From Epiperipatus broadwayi (lineage: Eukaryota > Onychophora > Udeonychophora > Euonychophora > Peripatidae), in assembly GCA_028023455.1 (NCBI GenBank), contig JAQFVV010012669.1:124001-188000 (forward strand): a stretch of DNA of 64,000 nucleotides. The letters run 5' to 3'. Below, piece by piece: positions 27,001-37,898 of the stretch. The position numbers and the translations under genes are program-made. The first letter of the stretch is position 1. The number at the start of each line of letters is the position of its first letter. The notes below the pieces were generated by a model, which saw only the letters and a program-made list of their open reading frames with translations, searched no databases and was not told the DNA's origin.

Positions 27001-28164
27001 ATGCAAAGTAAGGTTGGATGGTTTATTTTATTTCCAGGTATTAATAATATTATTATGCATTGAGTGTTCATCAGCAATTACTTAGTCTTTAGCATTTGAC
27101 AGCAAATTAATTTTTTTTAAATTTCTATTAAGAATGGGTTTGGAAAAATATCTGTATTTTAAATGTAAATTAAGCTTTATTCTTGTTTATGCACCACTAT
27201 TTTCGGATTGATTTCCTGGGGGCCGGACTCAAAGAAATGTACAATTTTGTTAAGGTATTAATAAATTAATGTATAATTCATTCCAGCTTGCTCACGCAAA
27301 ATATGCAGTTAAATGTTTGAATGTTAAAGTGGGATTATGTGGCAAGCCTATTTTCATACTGCAGAAGTAGTATTTGGATCTTGAGATTACATTGAGTTTA
27401 TTTAATGATTTAAGAATGCATTATTTGGGGAATGGCAGAGAACAATGCCTCCCTTTTATTAATATCTCTATTAAAGTATTTTTTTGTTTTCTAAATATAA
27501 ACATTAGTCCGTTTCCATTTATTATCTGTAAACATGATATTTTGAAGTTAATCTATTTGGTAAATTTCCGATGATCCAAGCATCGCCTAAGTCTTTCACC
27601 TACGACCTGAGTTCTGTATCATTACTTGAGTTAGGTTTAATGAATTAGTTATAGTCGATTGTTTCTCCCTGATGCTAGCAGGAGGAGCGGAAAAATTGGA
27701 TCTATGCGTGTCTCGGACATGTTGTCGATTCGTTGTTAGATTCAAAAGATAGACAAAGAGGGCTGAGTCCGTAGTATTCTTGATTTTTAGATCTCGCGTA
27801 TGATGGTCTCTACGTACTTTCGTCTACATTTCAAACCAGGTTAAATCAGCATACACATTCAACCAGCACAAGTGCGAAATGTATAATTAGTTATATTATT
27901 TTTATTATCTCATATTTATAAAAGTATGCTAAAAATTTGTAATATTTCTTCTAATATTTTTATTTTTATTTTATGTATCATATTTTATTAATTAAGAGTG
28001 TTGTTTTAAATAAAGTATTTGTTTTCTAGTAATAGTTTGGTCGTTTCTCTTAATAAGTATATCACTTCCAAAAATCATTTAGTTAAATACACTCATTAAG
28101 TGGTCTATTATAATTTGCTGCCTTATAAATAAACAAAAGATTTAAAACAAGTGCTAAAAGTGTT
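24056..28164. other. Intronic DNA with scattered unclassified repeats
   Basis: GC-richer patches occur at 24,885-25,140 (ends CCAACCGGTTGG, as near 3,095), 26,050-26,300 and 27,570-27,880 (several CpGs). I recognise none. The open frames through them (for example minus strand 26,058-26,288) look like chance or old repeat. The remainder is AT-rich with no exon seen. Confidence 0.4.
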
Positions 28165-28390
28165 TACCTGACATCAAGCATGCTAATTATAGTTTATGGT
28201 TGGCTGGCGCACAAGATCTTAACCCAAAATAAAATGCTTTGGATGGCAAGGGGGTTAAAATTTAGGAGTTCTATAGCCTGGAAATGTGGCCACAGGTTAT
28301 ATTTCTTATAGCTGTGGTTTGGTTATAGGTGCTGTTGATGATCTTCACCTTCTGTATTTGACTTCTCCGCTTGTCAGGCCGGTGTGCTAC
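28165..28390 (+). repeat. Dispersed repeat family R, copy 2
   Basis: It is diverged from 3,398-3,690 but keeps the block order ATGGTTGGCTGGCGC, AATAAAATGCTTTGGATGGCA, CTATAGCCTGGAAATGTG, GGTTATAGGTGCT, then TTGACTTCTCCGCTT and GGCCGGTG. Confidence 0.75.
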
Positions 28391-30184
28391 AATACTAAAA
28401 GTGCAGCTGGAGTAGATTGAGATTTTAATAATATATTTTATATATATATATTTTATTATTTGTGTTTTTTAATTTATATAATCACAGCGATCTTACTCCC
28501 ACCCGGTTCAATATGTAATATTAATTGTAATGATTAGAAAAGATTTTTTAAAAAATAATTTTATCTAATATATATCTTAAAGAAAAACATCATTAATAAT
28601 TTTTATAATTTAAAAACAGGAGATTTATTAATCCCAAAAAAATGCAGAATATATTTTTATTCAGTTCATTGTAATGTTTTGAATTTTTTATAATTTCGTT
28701 ATCTGTTCGGGATTTTCTTTTTTATTTGTCATTTTAAATTAAAATAATTGATATATCTCAATAAGAAGTTAATAATTATTTGGTTACTTGCAAAAATTAT
28801 TAATTTGTTGACATCTCGAATGTTATTCAACTAATATTATTATTTCACTAAAGCACAGTTTGGAAAATATATACTGCTTTAATTTACTTTGTGTCTCAAA
28901 TTCCCCTTCCCCCCTTCCCAAAAAGAATAATGACAACCCAATGATCTTTGTGACAGTTTTAATAATTACCAAAGAAACTTTTTTATTCTCAGTTTAGAGA
29001 TTCTTCTTACATTAGTATTTAATTGTTTGAATACATATTTATTTATTTTTTACAATCAAGTTTAGGGAATTATGTTTTTTTTATATCAAATTCTCGTCAT
29101 TTTTTTTTTTTTTTGTTCTGAACAATTAGTTGAATACATTTTTCTTTATATCAACTTTAGAAATTCTAAATCGTAGTTTGAATCTTGTATATCACTACAT
29201 ATAACATGTAAATTCAAAGATTAATATTATGTTAATAAATCATATTTTGAGAAAAAAAAAACTTTAGAAATTCTAAGTCATTATTTTGATGTCATATATA
29301 AAGCTTAATTTTTTTATTATCTATCTATTTATAAACCGTTCATCTCCACAGGAAAAAAGAAAATGATCTTTAATCATTCACTTTATTGATATTTTAAATT
29401 TTATTTCATACTATGCATACACGCACATGTTTATATTGACAGCATAAAGGATTTATTATAAATGTGATGAATTTCAAATAATTCATCTTCATTATATATC
29501 TAATATATCATGGTATATTTTAACATCTTAGATTCTGCATTTGTTGAATGTATTTAGGTTGATGAAACCGTTTAGCATAATATAGATAATTTGTGGATCT
29601 TTTTAACAGCTTTAACTGATTTAAAGGCTTAGTAAAATTAGGCTCTAATAGTTAATTTTCTATCAGATTTGTTTTAGACTCAGTCTATGTTTAAAGTGAC
29701 ATTAAGCAAACAGAATTATTTATTGTTTAAGAAGGATAATGATTAATGAGTTGTAAATGAATTTTTGCATTAATAGCACAAAATATAAAAGTCTATCATT
29801 AGTTAAGTATTTTTTTGTTCTTTCTGGATCAAGTTATATATTAAAAGCATATCGAAATTGAGTAGAAGTTTGATTTATAAATGTTTACTATGGATACTAG
29901 AACAATTTTTAATTGAACATTTTTCATTTGATGCTTGCTGTGAATGAGAAGAATATGGTATGCACGTTTTTGATCATTGGGCTTATTTTGATTGAGAACT
30001 TTTTTTTAAATATGGGATAGAAAAAGAATTCAAACAGTTGTTTATATGATGAAATTTGCAGTCTTTTACTATTTTAACTACTTTTGAATAAATTAATGAA
30101 TATATCTTTATGAACTTTAGTCAATATGCAATAATAGTCTTAAAGAAAAAATTGTATTTCTTCATAGTCTGTGAATGACATATT
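28391..30184. other. AT-rich intronic DNA, nothing recognised
   Basis: Homopolymer-rich sequence. A short duplicated phrase (AACTTTAGAAATTCTAA) occurs near 29,153 and 29,261. No coding signal is seen. Confidence 0.4.
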
Positions 30185-30620
30185 TTATGTTTTTATCTAG
30201 CCTGAAACAAATTAAGCAAATATCTATTTTGGCCCAGATCTTTATTTATGTAAAAAGAGAATTGGATGGACTTTGAAATTATTATACATTGCAAAGTTAA
30301 TTAAAAATAATGAAATAATGTTAACGATAAAAAAAAAAATTAAACTGCTTTATGGAAATTATTATTCTGTACAGATATTGCTTTTAGACTTGGTTAAACA
30401 TGCAGTTAATTTGAAGCATTGGATGAATTTTATGAGATAGCTCTGATTATAAATACATGATAAGATTCAGATTTAAATAATTTGATTATCTATGTTTTTA
30501 TCTAGCCTTAAGTGAATCAAACAATGTACATTTTGTTCCATGTCATTATTTATGTAGAAAGGAATTTGAATGCAACTTTGAAATAGTTGTAGATTATTAT
30601 GTTAATTACAAATAATTAAA
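30185..30620 (+). repeat. Diverged direct repeat, period ~300 bp
   Basis: Units near 30,185 and 30,485 share ATGTTTTTATCTAGCCT, then TTATTTATGTAxAAAG, TTGxATGxACTTTGAAAT, and an ATTATxxATT block. The array ends about 90 bp before the acceptor of the next UBE2W-like exon. Confidence 0.65.
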
Positions 30621-30706
30621 TGTTAAATATACATTTTATATATAAAGATTATTGTAAAAATTGTTTTTTTCTGAAGTTTTAAAATTTACTATATATTTTA
30701 TTTTAG

Positions 30707-30782
30707 AAGCGACCTCAAGATAATACATTCTATGTAAAAACTTGCAGTAAAAATCCAAAGAAAACAAGATGGTGGTATCATG
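30707..30782 (+). CDS. UBE2W: UBE2W-like E2, penultimate coding exon
   Basis: This 76-bp exon follows a TTTTATTTTAG acceptor. It begins in phase 0, continuing directly from SCKEK, and encodes KRPQDNTFYVKTCSKNPKKT followed by RWWYH, plus the first base of the next codon before a GTAATC donor. The order KRPxDNxFYVxTCxKNPKKTxWWYH is the C-terminal signature of UBE2W. Known UBE2W proteins continue with DD and end almost at once; the split codon fits the exon at 43,011. If the intron is retained, the frame reads GNLF and stops at 30,794-30,796. Its residues and splice phases fit the upstream exon exactly, so both belong to one gene. Confidence 0.93.
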
Positions 30783-32339
30783 GTAATCTGTTTTAACTTT
30801 TTTTAACAGTTCTATTACAATAAATTTTTTTAAAGTCATTATAAAAGTTTATGAAATATTGTAAATAAAAGAAGAAAATTAGACTTGTATTTTAAAAAAT
30901 TGGATTTTTTAATTGTGAAAATGGATTCCTTTCATCCATTTTATTATTCCATTAGTTCATGTTTCTTGTGTAGTTGAAATGAAAAAATTGAGCTCAAAAT
31001 TAATATACTCATTTTTTAAACGCTTATAATTAATATTACTAATTTCCAAGAAATACAACAACTTATTACTTCTTTAATATTTTATGGTTAAAAATCATTC
31101 TATTAATTAAAATCTAAGATATTTTTGTTGTAGGAGTAAACATATCTTTATTTATTTTTTTCTTATATTCTGATAAAATAGTTTTTTAAAAATATTTCTA
31201 TTATGATGGATGTCAAGTAGTAGCAAATTATTTGTCATAATCAAGTATCACTATATGGTTGTAGAAAAATTTCTTAGATGCTTTTCCTGTTTTTGGACAG
31301 ACACTTCACCTTATAGCATAAAATTAAAAAAGAATTATTAAGTATGTAGAATTTCTTTATTTATTTTCATCTTTGAATAAGCATTTCTATCTTTTTAGGC
31401 TCTTTTCAATTTATTCTTTCTACTTTTTTATTAAACTCCTTATTAGTAAATTAAGGTTTTACTTACTTATTTATTTTTACTCATTTTTCTTTCTTAGTAA
31501 TTTAGACATAAACGTCTAATATTTAAATTCTGAAAGGTGGACCATAAATTTTTCTAAGTCTTTAGTTTTTAGATATATTGCAATGAACTCTATCTTGTGT
31601 ATATTTTTAAGTTTGTACGTGATTAACAGATATTTTTGATTTAGTGCACATTTTACCTACTGATTTCATCATCATCATTTTCAACCATTATTGATTCATT
31701 ACAGGATGAAAGTCTCTAAGTTTAATCCAGTTTCTCCGATCTCCAGATTTTCTTCTCCATGTCATGTTTGTGCACTTCTTTAATTCATCCCATCTTTTAC
31801 AATCTTTTGGAATCCAATTTAAGATTTCAACTGTCTGTCTATTATCATTTTTTCTAACATTCTGTCTAGCCCAGCTCTATCTTAATTTCTTGATTATTTG
31901 TTCTCTCGTCCATGTATTTCTTTTTCGATCACTTCTTGTTATTCTTAACATATATCAATCCATATTTTGTTCAGAGGCCTGAAGTCTCTGTATTGCTCTT
32001 TTAGTCTAGTCTTAGATCATTGAGTAAGAATTGGTAAAACATATTTATTAAAAATCTTGCTTTTTAAACTTATAGGCATATTTCCTTTTAATATTATTTC
32101 TACCAAAAGCAATCAATCCAAGTTTAATTCTATGATTAATATCATCCATTACATTTCCATCTGCATTAATAATCTGACTAAGATATTTGTAACTATTGAT
32201 TTCTTCTAATTTATCATTATCAGTCTTTATTTTCTTCTTTTGAGAAAATTACTTGAACATTACTTTAGTTTTATTAGTTTTTATCTTTAATCCTACTTTG
32301 TTTACTTTTATCTGATAACTTTTGCAACTTTTCCAGAAG

Positions 32340-32515
32340 CTCTAAAGCAGTGGCTCTCAACCTTCCTAATGCCGCGACCCTTTAATACAATTCCTTATTT
32401 TGTGGTGACCCCCAACCTTTAATTTTGCTACTGTTATGAATCTAAAATGTGTTTTCCAAGAGTTGTTCGACCCTCAAAGGGGTCGTGACCCGGGTTGAGA
32501 ATCGCTGCTTTAAAG
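32340..32515. repeat. 8-bp target-site duplication flanking the SPIN-like element
   Basis: CTCTAAAG at 32,340-32,347 and CTTTAAAG at 32,508-32,515 flank the insertion, with one mismatch. Eight bp is the hAT duplication length. The uninterrupted site is visible in copy E as CTCTGAAGC near 10,960-10,970. Confidence 0.88.
32348..32507 (-). mobile_element. SPIN-like non-autonomous hAT MITE
   Basis: This 160-bp element begins CAGTGGCTCTCAACC and ends GGTTGAGAATCGCTG, giving terminal inverted repeats of about 15 bp with two mismatches. Internal phrases match the SPIN (Space Invaders) family: TAATGCCGCGACCCTTTAAT, GTGGTGACCCCCAACC, GTTATGAATC and GACCCTCAAAGGGGTCG. It encodes no transposase and would have moved using one supplied elsewhere. 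SPIN elements are an established case of horizontal transfer among tetrapods, triatomine bugs and a pond snail. It sits inside RTE copy F and so is younger than that insertion. Confidence 0.92.
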
Positions 32516-32594
32516 CATTATTTGAAAAAACAATTACATCATCTACAAAATCTAGATGATTTTCTTCATTTACTTTTACTTCCTTAGTTTCATT

Positions 32595-32873
32595 TTAATC
32601 TACAAAGTAGCAAAGTTTTGGAGATATGGAATGACTCTGCCATACACACTTCTCAATGTTAATCTTCTTAGTATCATTATACAATCTAATGATTGCTGTT
32701 ACATTTTGATAAATATTCTTTAGAGTATGACAATATCCTTGGTCTATATCTTGATGATCCAATATTTTAATTATTGAAGAAATGCTTTCAGAATCAAATG
32801 ACTTTTCATAATCTGTAAATCCAAAACAAAATAGCAACTCATATTCATTGATCCCTTGTATAACTTTTTTCAA
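32595..32873 (-). pseudogene. RTE LINE reverse transcriptase fragment (copy F)
   Basis: Ninety-two codons encode FGFTDYEKSFDSESISSIIK (the FxDxxKAFD RT block with catalytic Asp), then DHQDIDQGYCHTLKNIYQN and IEKCVWQSHSISPKL, where intact relatives have RQGDxxSPKLF. The altered RQG motif and the surrounding frameshifts show decay. Confidence 0.87.
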
Positions 32874-34973
32874 TACTTGGAAGTGATCCGCTGTGCTAAA
32901 ACCACTTTTAAATCCAGCTTTTTCTTTTGGTTACTTAAAATCCAAAATTTTCTATAGACAAGTTGTAATTATCTTGATAAAAATTGCGTATAGAACTAAT
33001 AAAACAATGATAGATCTGTAATTTCTATGTCCTCTTTATCACTTTTTTAAATATTAATATTGCAGTCTTCGATTTATCTGATATATCTTTATCATTTAGA
33101 CATTCCGTATATAATTTTGCCTGCAATTTTTTATCTCTTAATCTGCTTTTTTAAGATATCAAGTATAATTTTATCATTACCTAGAACTTTTTCATAAATA
33201 TAATTGTATGTCTAACTTCTTCATTTAAAATGCTGGGCAATTCCGAAGATGTAGTAATTGTAAGAGCTACTATTTTTTGTTTTTTTATTGCTATATAATT
33301 TTTTATAGAATCTTTCCACACATTTCATGGTATCATCTCTCTTTTTCTATCTTTTCTTATTATTATAGAAATAAACTTTCTATTCATCAAGATTTTGTTT
33401 TATACTTTTGATACTTTTGTTTTCTTCTATAGATTTCTTTGCTAATTCACAACTACATTTTCTTATATTGTTATTAACTTTTTTTCATATCATTTTACAA
33501 AATTCTAGGATCATTCTTATATATTTTCATATTATTATTTCTTCAAAAATTGTCTTGTCTTGGTAGAAAATTTTTTGGACAATTGTTTTTTTTTTTTGCA
33601 TCAATAGTATATCAGTTATCTTCCTTTTGATTTCATTCAAATTGAACTATCTTCAAAATCTGCTAATATTTTAAAATGATTTACAAATTCTAATTTAAGT
33701 TCATCGTAATGTTTCTGAAGGTTAGAATATCAGCTATGAATATTGTTTTAATAATTTTTGTCTCTAGTTTTGCATTGACACTTATCTTACATCTCACATG
33801 ATGATCATTTCTTGTGTTGAATTTATTAAAAATATACTAAACTTGAAATACATATTTTCTGTTGGTCAAAATATAATCTTACTCTGTTATGCCTTCATTT
33901 GGATACTTCCATGTCCATTTCCATTTATCATTTTTCTCAATTCATAACATAAAGTTGATCTTTTTTCTGTGAACTCCATAAATCTATGTCTTCTCTCATT
34001 TCTGTCACCTTAACCTAATTTTCCCACAGCACTGCCATCTTTTGATCATTTACCAAATACTAGCATTAAAGCTCCTATGATAATTTTAAAATATTTTTTG
34101 GTCTAATCAAAAACCTTTTGTACATTCATTTAAAAATCCTTTATTTCTTCATCAAAATCAAAATATAAATTGGGGCATAAATCAGAATTACCTGCATTTG
34201 GTTTCTCCCATCAAATGGAATAAGTAATCTTGCCACTCTGTGTGATTCACTATCAATCTCCACAATGTTGTTCTTCCATTTTTTATTTATAATGAATCAT
34301 ATTTCCCTTGTGTTTCCAATATTTGTGCCTATGTAGTATAATACATATCCACTTTTTAAATCATCTCTTTTTACAAAATCCAACAATATTCCATTTAATA
34401 TTAGACAATTCTTCCAATTTGTGAAATCTTCCTTCACTTAAAAGTGATCTGCAGCTGTAAGTACATAAATAAAAAGTCATCGAATGACAACCTAAGTCCA
34501 CAATCAGGAATTTTTAGTACCTTTGTCTTAGGCCATCAACCACTATCTTGGCTGGTGACTGTTCCGATTCTTTTGAAAAAAGGCCATAATTTAGTTTTGT
34601 CGGTCATGATTATAAATATCTATTAAAAAAAAAAAATTAATTTACACATTCATTCCGCCTTTAAGAAAACCCCACTGATATTTCAATTTAAAGCTATTAT
34701 GCAACTAAGAAGAAAGACTATGGTGTTCCTTGATATTAAATTCAGAGATAAAACTCAATAAACTCACCATACTGGCTAAGGTGTTGGTGAGCAATCCATC
34801 CATGTTTGTATTTTATGTCGTATAGTAATAACAGTTGCAATGACAGATGGAATAAATATTTGGAATTTTCCTTGCTTGGTTCTTTCAAGGCCTCAAAGAT
34901 TATTCAAAGGATATTCTTTCAGTTACAGCAAACTCTTCTGTAGCTTATAGTGGCTTACATTTTTTCATATGCC

Positions 34974-35062
34974 CTACGTGGTTTAGTACAGCAGTAGAGC
35001 ATCCAACTTGTGATCAGGGGGTCTCAGTATTGATTCTTGCACTCAAACTTATTATAAACTTC
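34974..35062 (+). repeat. tRNA-derived SINE fragment
   Basis: The stretch GTGGTTTAGTACAGCAGTAG then AGCATCCAACTTGTGATC, GGGGGTCTC and TATTGATTC has the layout of a tRNA: D-arm A box, anticodon arm and T-arm. It is too diverged for a functional tRNA. It resembles the units at 50,637-51,020. Confidence 0.65.
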
Positions 35063-36542
35063 TGAGAAATAAAGCTATTAGCCTTTTATATATATATGCA
35101 AGCTGGTCTATTATTTCTTTCTAGCTAGAATAATTTTTATGTTGAGCAGTGTAAATAGAAATAATAATTTATGAGAAAATTTCCAAAAAGAAAAAAATAT
35201 ATTAGCAAACAAAAATTAGATTTATAATTGTTTTTTTTTTTTTTTTTTTGCAAAGGCTCTAATGTTTTAGTTAATTCCATTGTTTTTTAACTTGTTTATA
35301 AATAGCTAAGTTTAATAATAGAATATAAACCTAGTTACAGCCTTTTTTTTTTTAATTTAGAAAATAAGAACACCTAATGTTCTATCATATATAAACTTTA
35401 GCGGCTTTACTAAAATTAAAATTTTTTAAGGTTAGAAATTTCTGTTCAAATAATGAATAGTTGAAAGCATATAAGCAACTCAGCAGTCTGTTATATCCAC
35501 TATTGATTTTTTTTTAGTCAAGATTAAAATATAGAAAAATTTCAAATAAATTATATTTACATAATAAATTACTGATCACTTTATTGAAATCTTGTTGCTT
35601 ATCACTTTCTTGATTAAAAATTACATATTTAAGATATTGTGTTTTTCTATTGGTAGGACATGTTTCCTCTTTTGCCAGTTTAACAAAATTATTTAATTAT
35701 GTCCTGAATCACTATTAACTAATAAACCTGAGAGAATAACCTGCCAATATACTGTTATTGTAAATGTAAATTTTATATTATTATGCAGTCACGGTTTCTG
35801 GCAAAACAATTAGATCATCACTATTCTTATTTAGTTTATGTATATTTTGCAAATAATGTAAATTTTTATTTGATAGCATTAATACTATCAACTATATCAT
35901 TTAGGATTTTTTCATGAACTTTCAAGAATAACCTATTTATCTTAGTCTGAAGCTTGAGTAATTAATGGACTCCCAATAATATATCATCACCAGACCAATT
36001 TTTTAGCATTTGTTCTTCTCAATGAGGATTAGGATTTAAAGTTAATACTAATGCATATTTAACAGCTACCTTAAATTATTTTATATTATTCAAGATAATA
36101 GCTTGGAAATTCAACAAAATCCCAAGGATTTTAAAAAATCCAAGCCAACTCGCTCATATGATTAAATAGATGCCAAATAAGCTTTAACTAAGAAAGTAAG
36201 AACAATAATGTTATATGATATTAGCATATGTTTCCAAAACCAGTTTTCTCATGTTCCTTTAGAGCTAGCTATCTACTGTAAGCCTGAGTAATAAATGGAT
36301 TCCAGCATAATCTTAATTCTTATAAAATCTTTGAAAAATGGGAATGTTATTATATTAAATTTAGGAATTTGAAGTATTTTCCATTTAATTTGAGCAAATG
36401 TTAGTTAAGTCTTTTTTTTTTTTTGTAATGCTAAAATACTAAATTAATTATATGCTGAATTATTAAATATTATGATATTTATATATAATAGAAATAAAGT
36501 AGTAATTAGTAAGCTGTTACTATCTTCCTTGGATTTATGCTT
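35063..36542. other. AT-rich intronic DNA
   Basis: No element is named here. A phrase of the form GAGTAATnAATGGAnnCC occurs near 35,956 and 36,288, and again near 43,677, suggesting small dispersed fragments of one repeat. Confidence 0.4.
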
Positions 36543-37497
36543 ATCAATTAAAAATATTCAATTTAAAACAAAATTGAAATAGACATCTCAGTATAAATAA
36601 AAGTATTTATTAATCCGGCTTTCATTCCTTAATGGAACTTTTTCAAGATATTTTTTACACAATCACATGCAATGCACTGTGGCTTCTCATTTTTCGGAGT
36701 CAGGACTCTCTCAACTACTATGCCCAGAAAAACCTGTTAACCACCTTATCTTCCCTTTCCATTTGCCACCCTAAGTTTTTCCCATATTTTTCTTTATCCT
36801 ACTCCATTCCATTTCCACAACATAATCTTTGTCAACTCCATGACCTTTATATCTAAAGCCCCCTTATCTTTTCCCAAATCCAGCATAAAAACCAAGAACC
36901 TATTTTCTGTATAATCATTTTGTTTATATTTATTCTTCCACAATGTCATTATTTGTACCCTTTTTGCTTGCAGGCATTTACATTCAATTAACAGATGTCT
37001 AATATTTTCTATGCCTTCCTTACACAACATGCAGACTAAATCACCCACATTTTTCCATTTTATGTGTATATTCCCTTGTTGCTAAAAATCCTGTTCAAAC
37101 CTTAAATAGTAAACTACTTTCTTCGCCATTATCATAAATTAACTTGCAACCAATATTCTATTTACTTTTATATATATTTAAATTCTTTTTACTCTTCATA
37201 TGTGATCAATTACCCTACAGCAACTCCCCCCCCAATAGGCATTATTTACATTACATTACAGTAAATAAAATTATTAAAATGCATACATTAAATATAATTA
37301 GTAAAATACATATACATAAAAATGATTAAACTTATTACAGTCCTTTTTTTCCCTCACAATATATATATTAATAATCTTAAAAAAACAATAATAATAATCC
37401 CTTTTATTTTTAAATTATAACTTTAAAGTTTCCAATAATCTAACAGTGCCCATTTTCCCTCTAATTGTGCTGGACCTTTAACCATGTTTACATATCT
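36543..37497 (-). repeat. Left arm of a large imperfect palindrome
   Basis: Read in reverse complement, this arm matches the right arm from 37,592: first a ~300-bp non-LINE block (37,205-37,497 pairs with 37,592-37,898), then LINE 3' sequence (about 36,640-37,187 pairs with about 39,665-40,196), then the flank past the LINE end (36,543-36,640 pairs with about 40,197-40,328). It lacks the 1.77 kb of LINE sequence present on the right. Divergence looks above 10%, so the structure is old. Confidence 0.85.
36640..37187 (-). mobile_element. 3' fragment of LINE family 2 (copy D)
   Basis: On the minus strand the frame at 36,794-37,048 encodes MGDLVCMLCKEGIENIRHLL then IECKCLQAKRVQIMTLW and an ELTKIMLWKWNG end. 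This is the C-terminal zinc-knuckle region (CxxC-x8-H-x4-C) of the LINE seen complete at 55.4-59.2 kb. The 3' UTR follows toward 36,640. Confidence 0.9.
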
Positions 37498-37898
37498 GTT
37501 TTAAAAAAAAACAACAAAATATTCGGTAATAAAGTATGTTAAAAATTATAAGGAAAGTAAATGTTATGAAACTTTGTATATTCAAGAAAATTTAAAGAAA
37601 TGTGTAAACATTGCTAAAGGTCAAGCACAGTTAAGGGGGGAAATGGGCATTGTTAGATTATTGGAAACTTTAGAGTTATAATTTTAAAAATAAAAGGAAG
37701 GGATTATTATTATTATTGTTGTTTTTTTTTATAGATTATTTGTAAATATATACATATTATGAGGAGGGGAAAGGGGGCTGTCATAAGTTTAATCATTTTT
37801 ATGTACATATATGTATTTTACTAATTATATTTAATGTATTATTTTAATAATTACATTTATTGTAATGTAAATAATGCCCATTGGGGAGAGTTGCTTAT

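Larger units (their letters stand above)
9968..30706 (+). other. UBE2W-like intron (~20.7 kb)
   Basis: The intron is inferred from the phase-0 donor after 9,967 and the matching phase-0 acceptor (TTTTAG) before 30,707. It contains an antisense RTE LINE (10,229-13,135), CpG-richer unclassified patches, tandem repeats and a MITE-like hairpin, each listed separately. No other convincing exon was seen inside it. Confidence 0.85.
31666..34810 (-). mobile_element. RTE-clade LINE, nearly full length, decayed (copy F)
   Basis: It belongs to the same family as copy E, with the same 5' leader (caccAGCCAAGATAGTGGTTGATGG near 34,530-34,555 on the minus strand) and the same GATGATGATG tail. Coding remnants are frameshifted throughout. 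It is interrupted by the SPIN-like element at 32,348-32,507; without that insertion it would be just under 3 kb, close to copy E. It is antisense to the UBE2W-like gene. Confidence 0.87.

Noticed and set aside
34974-35062. Functional tRNA gene
   Set aside because: The arms do not pair well and the acceptor is missing; it fits a tRNA-derived SINE relic.
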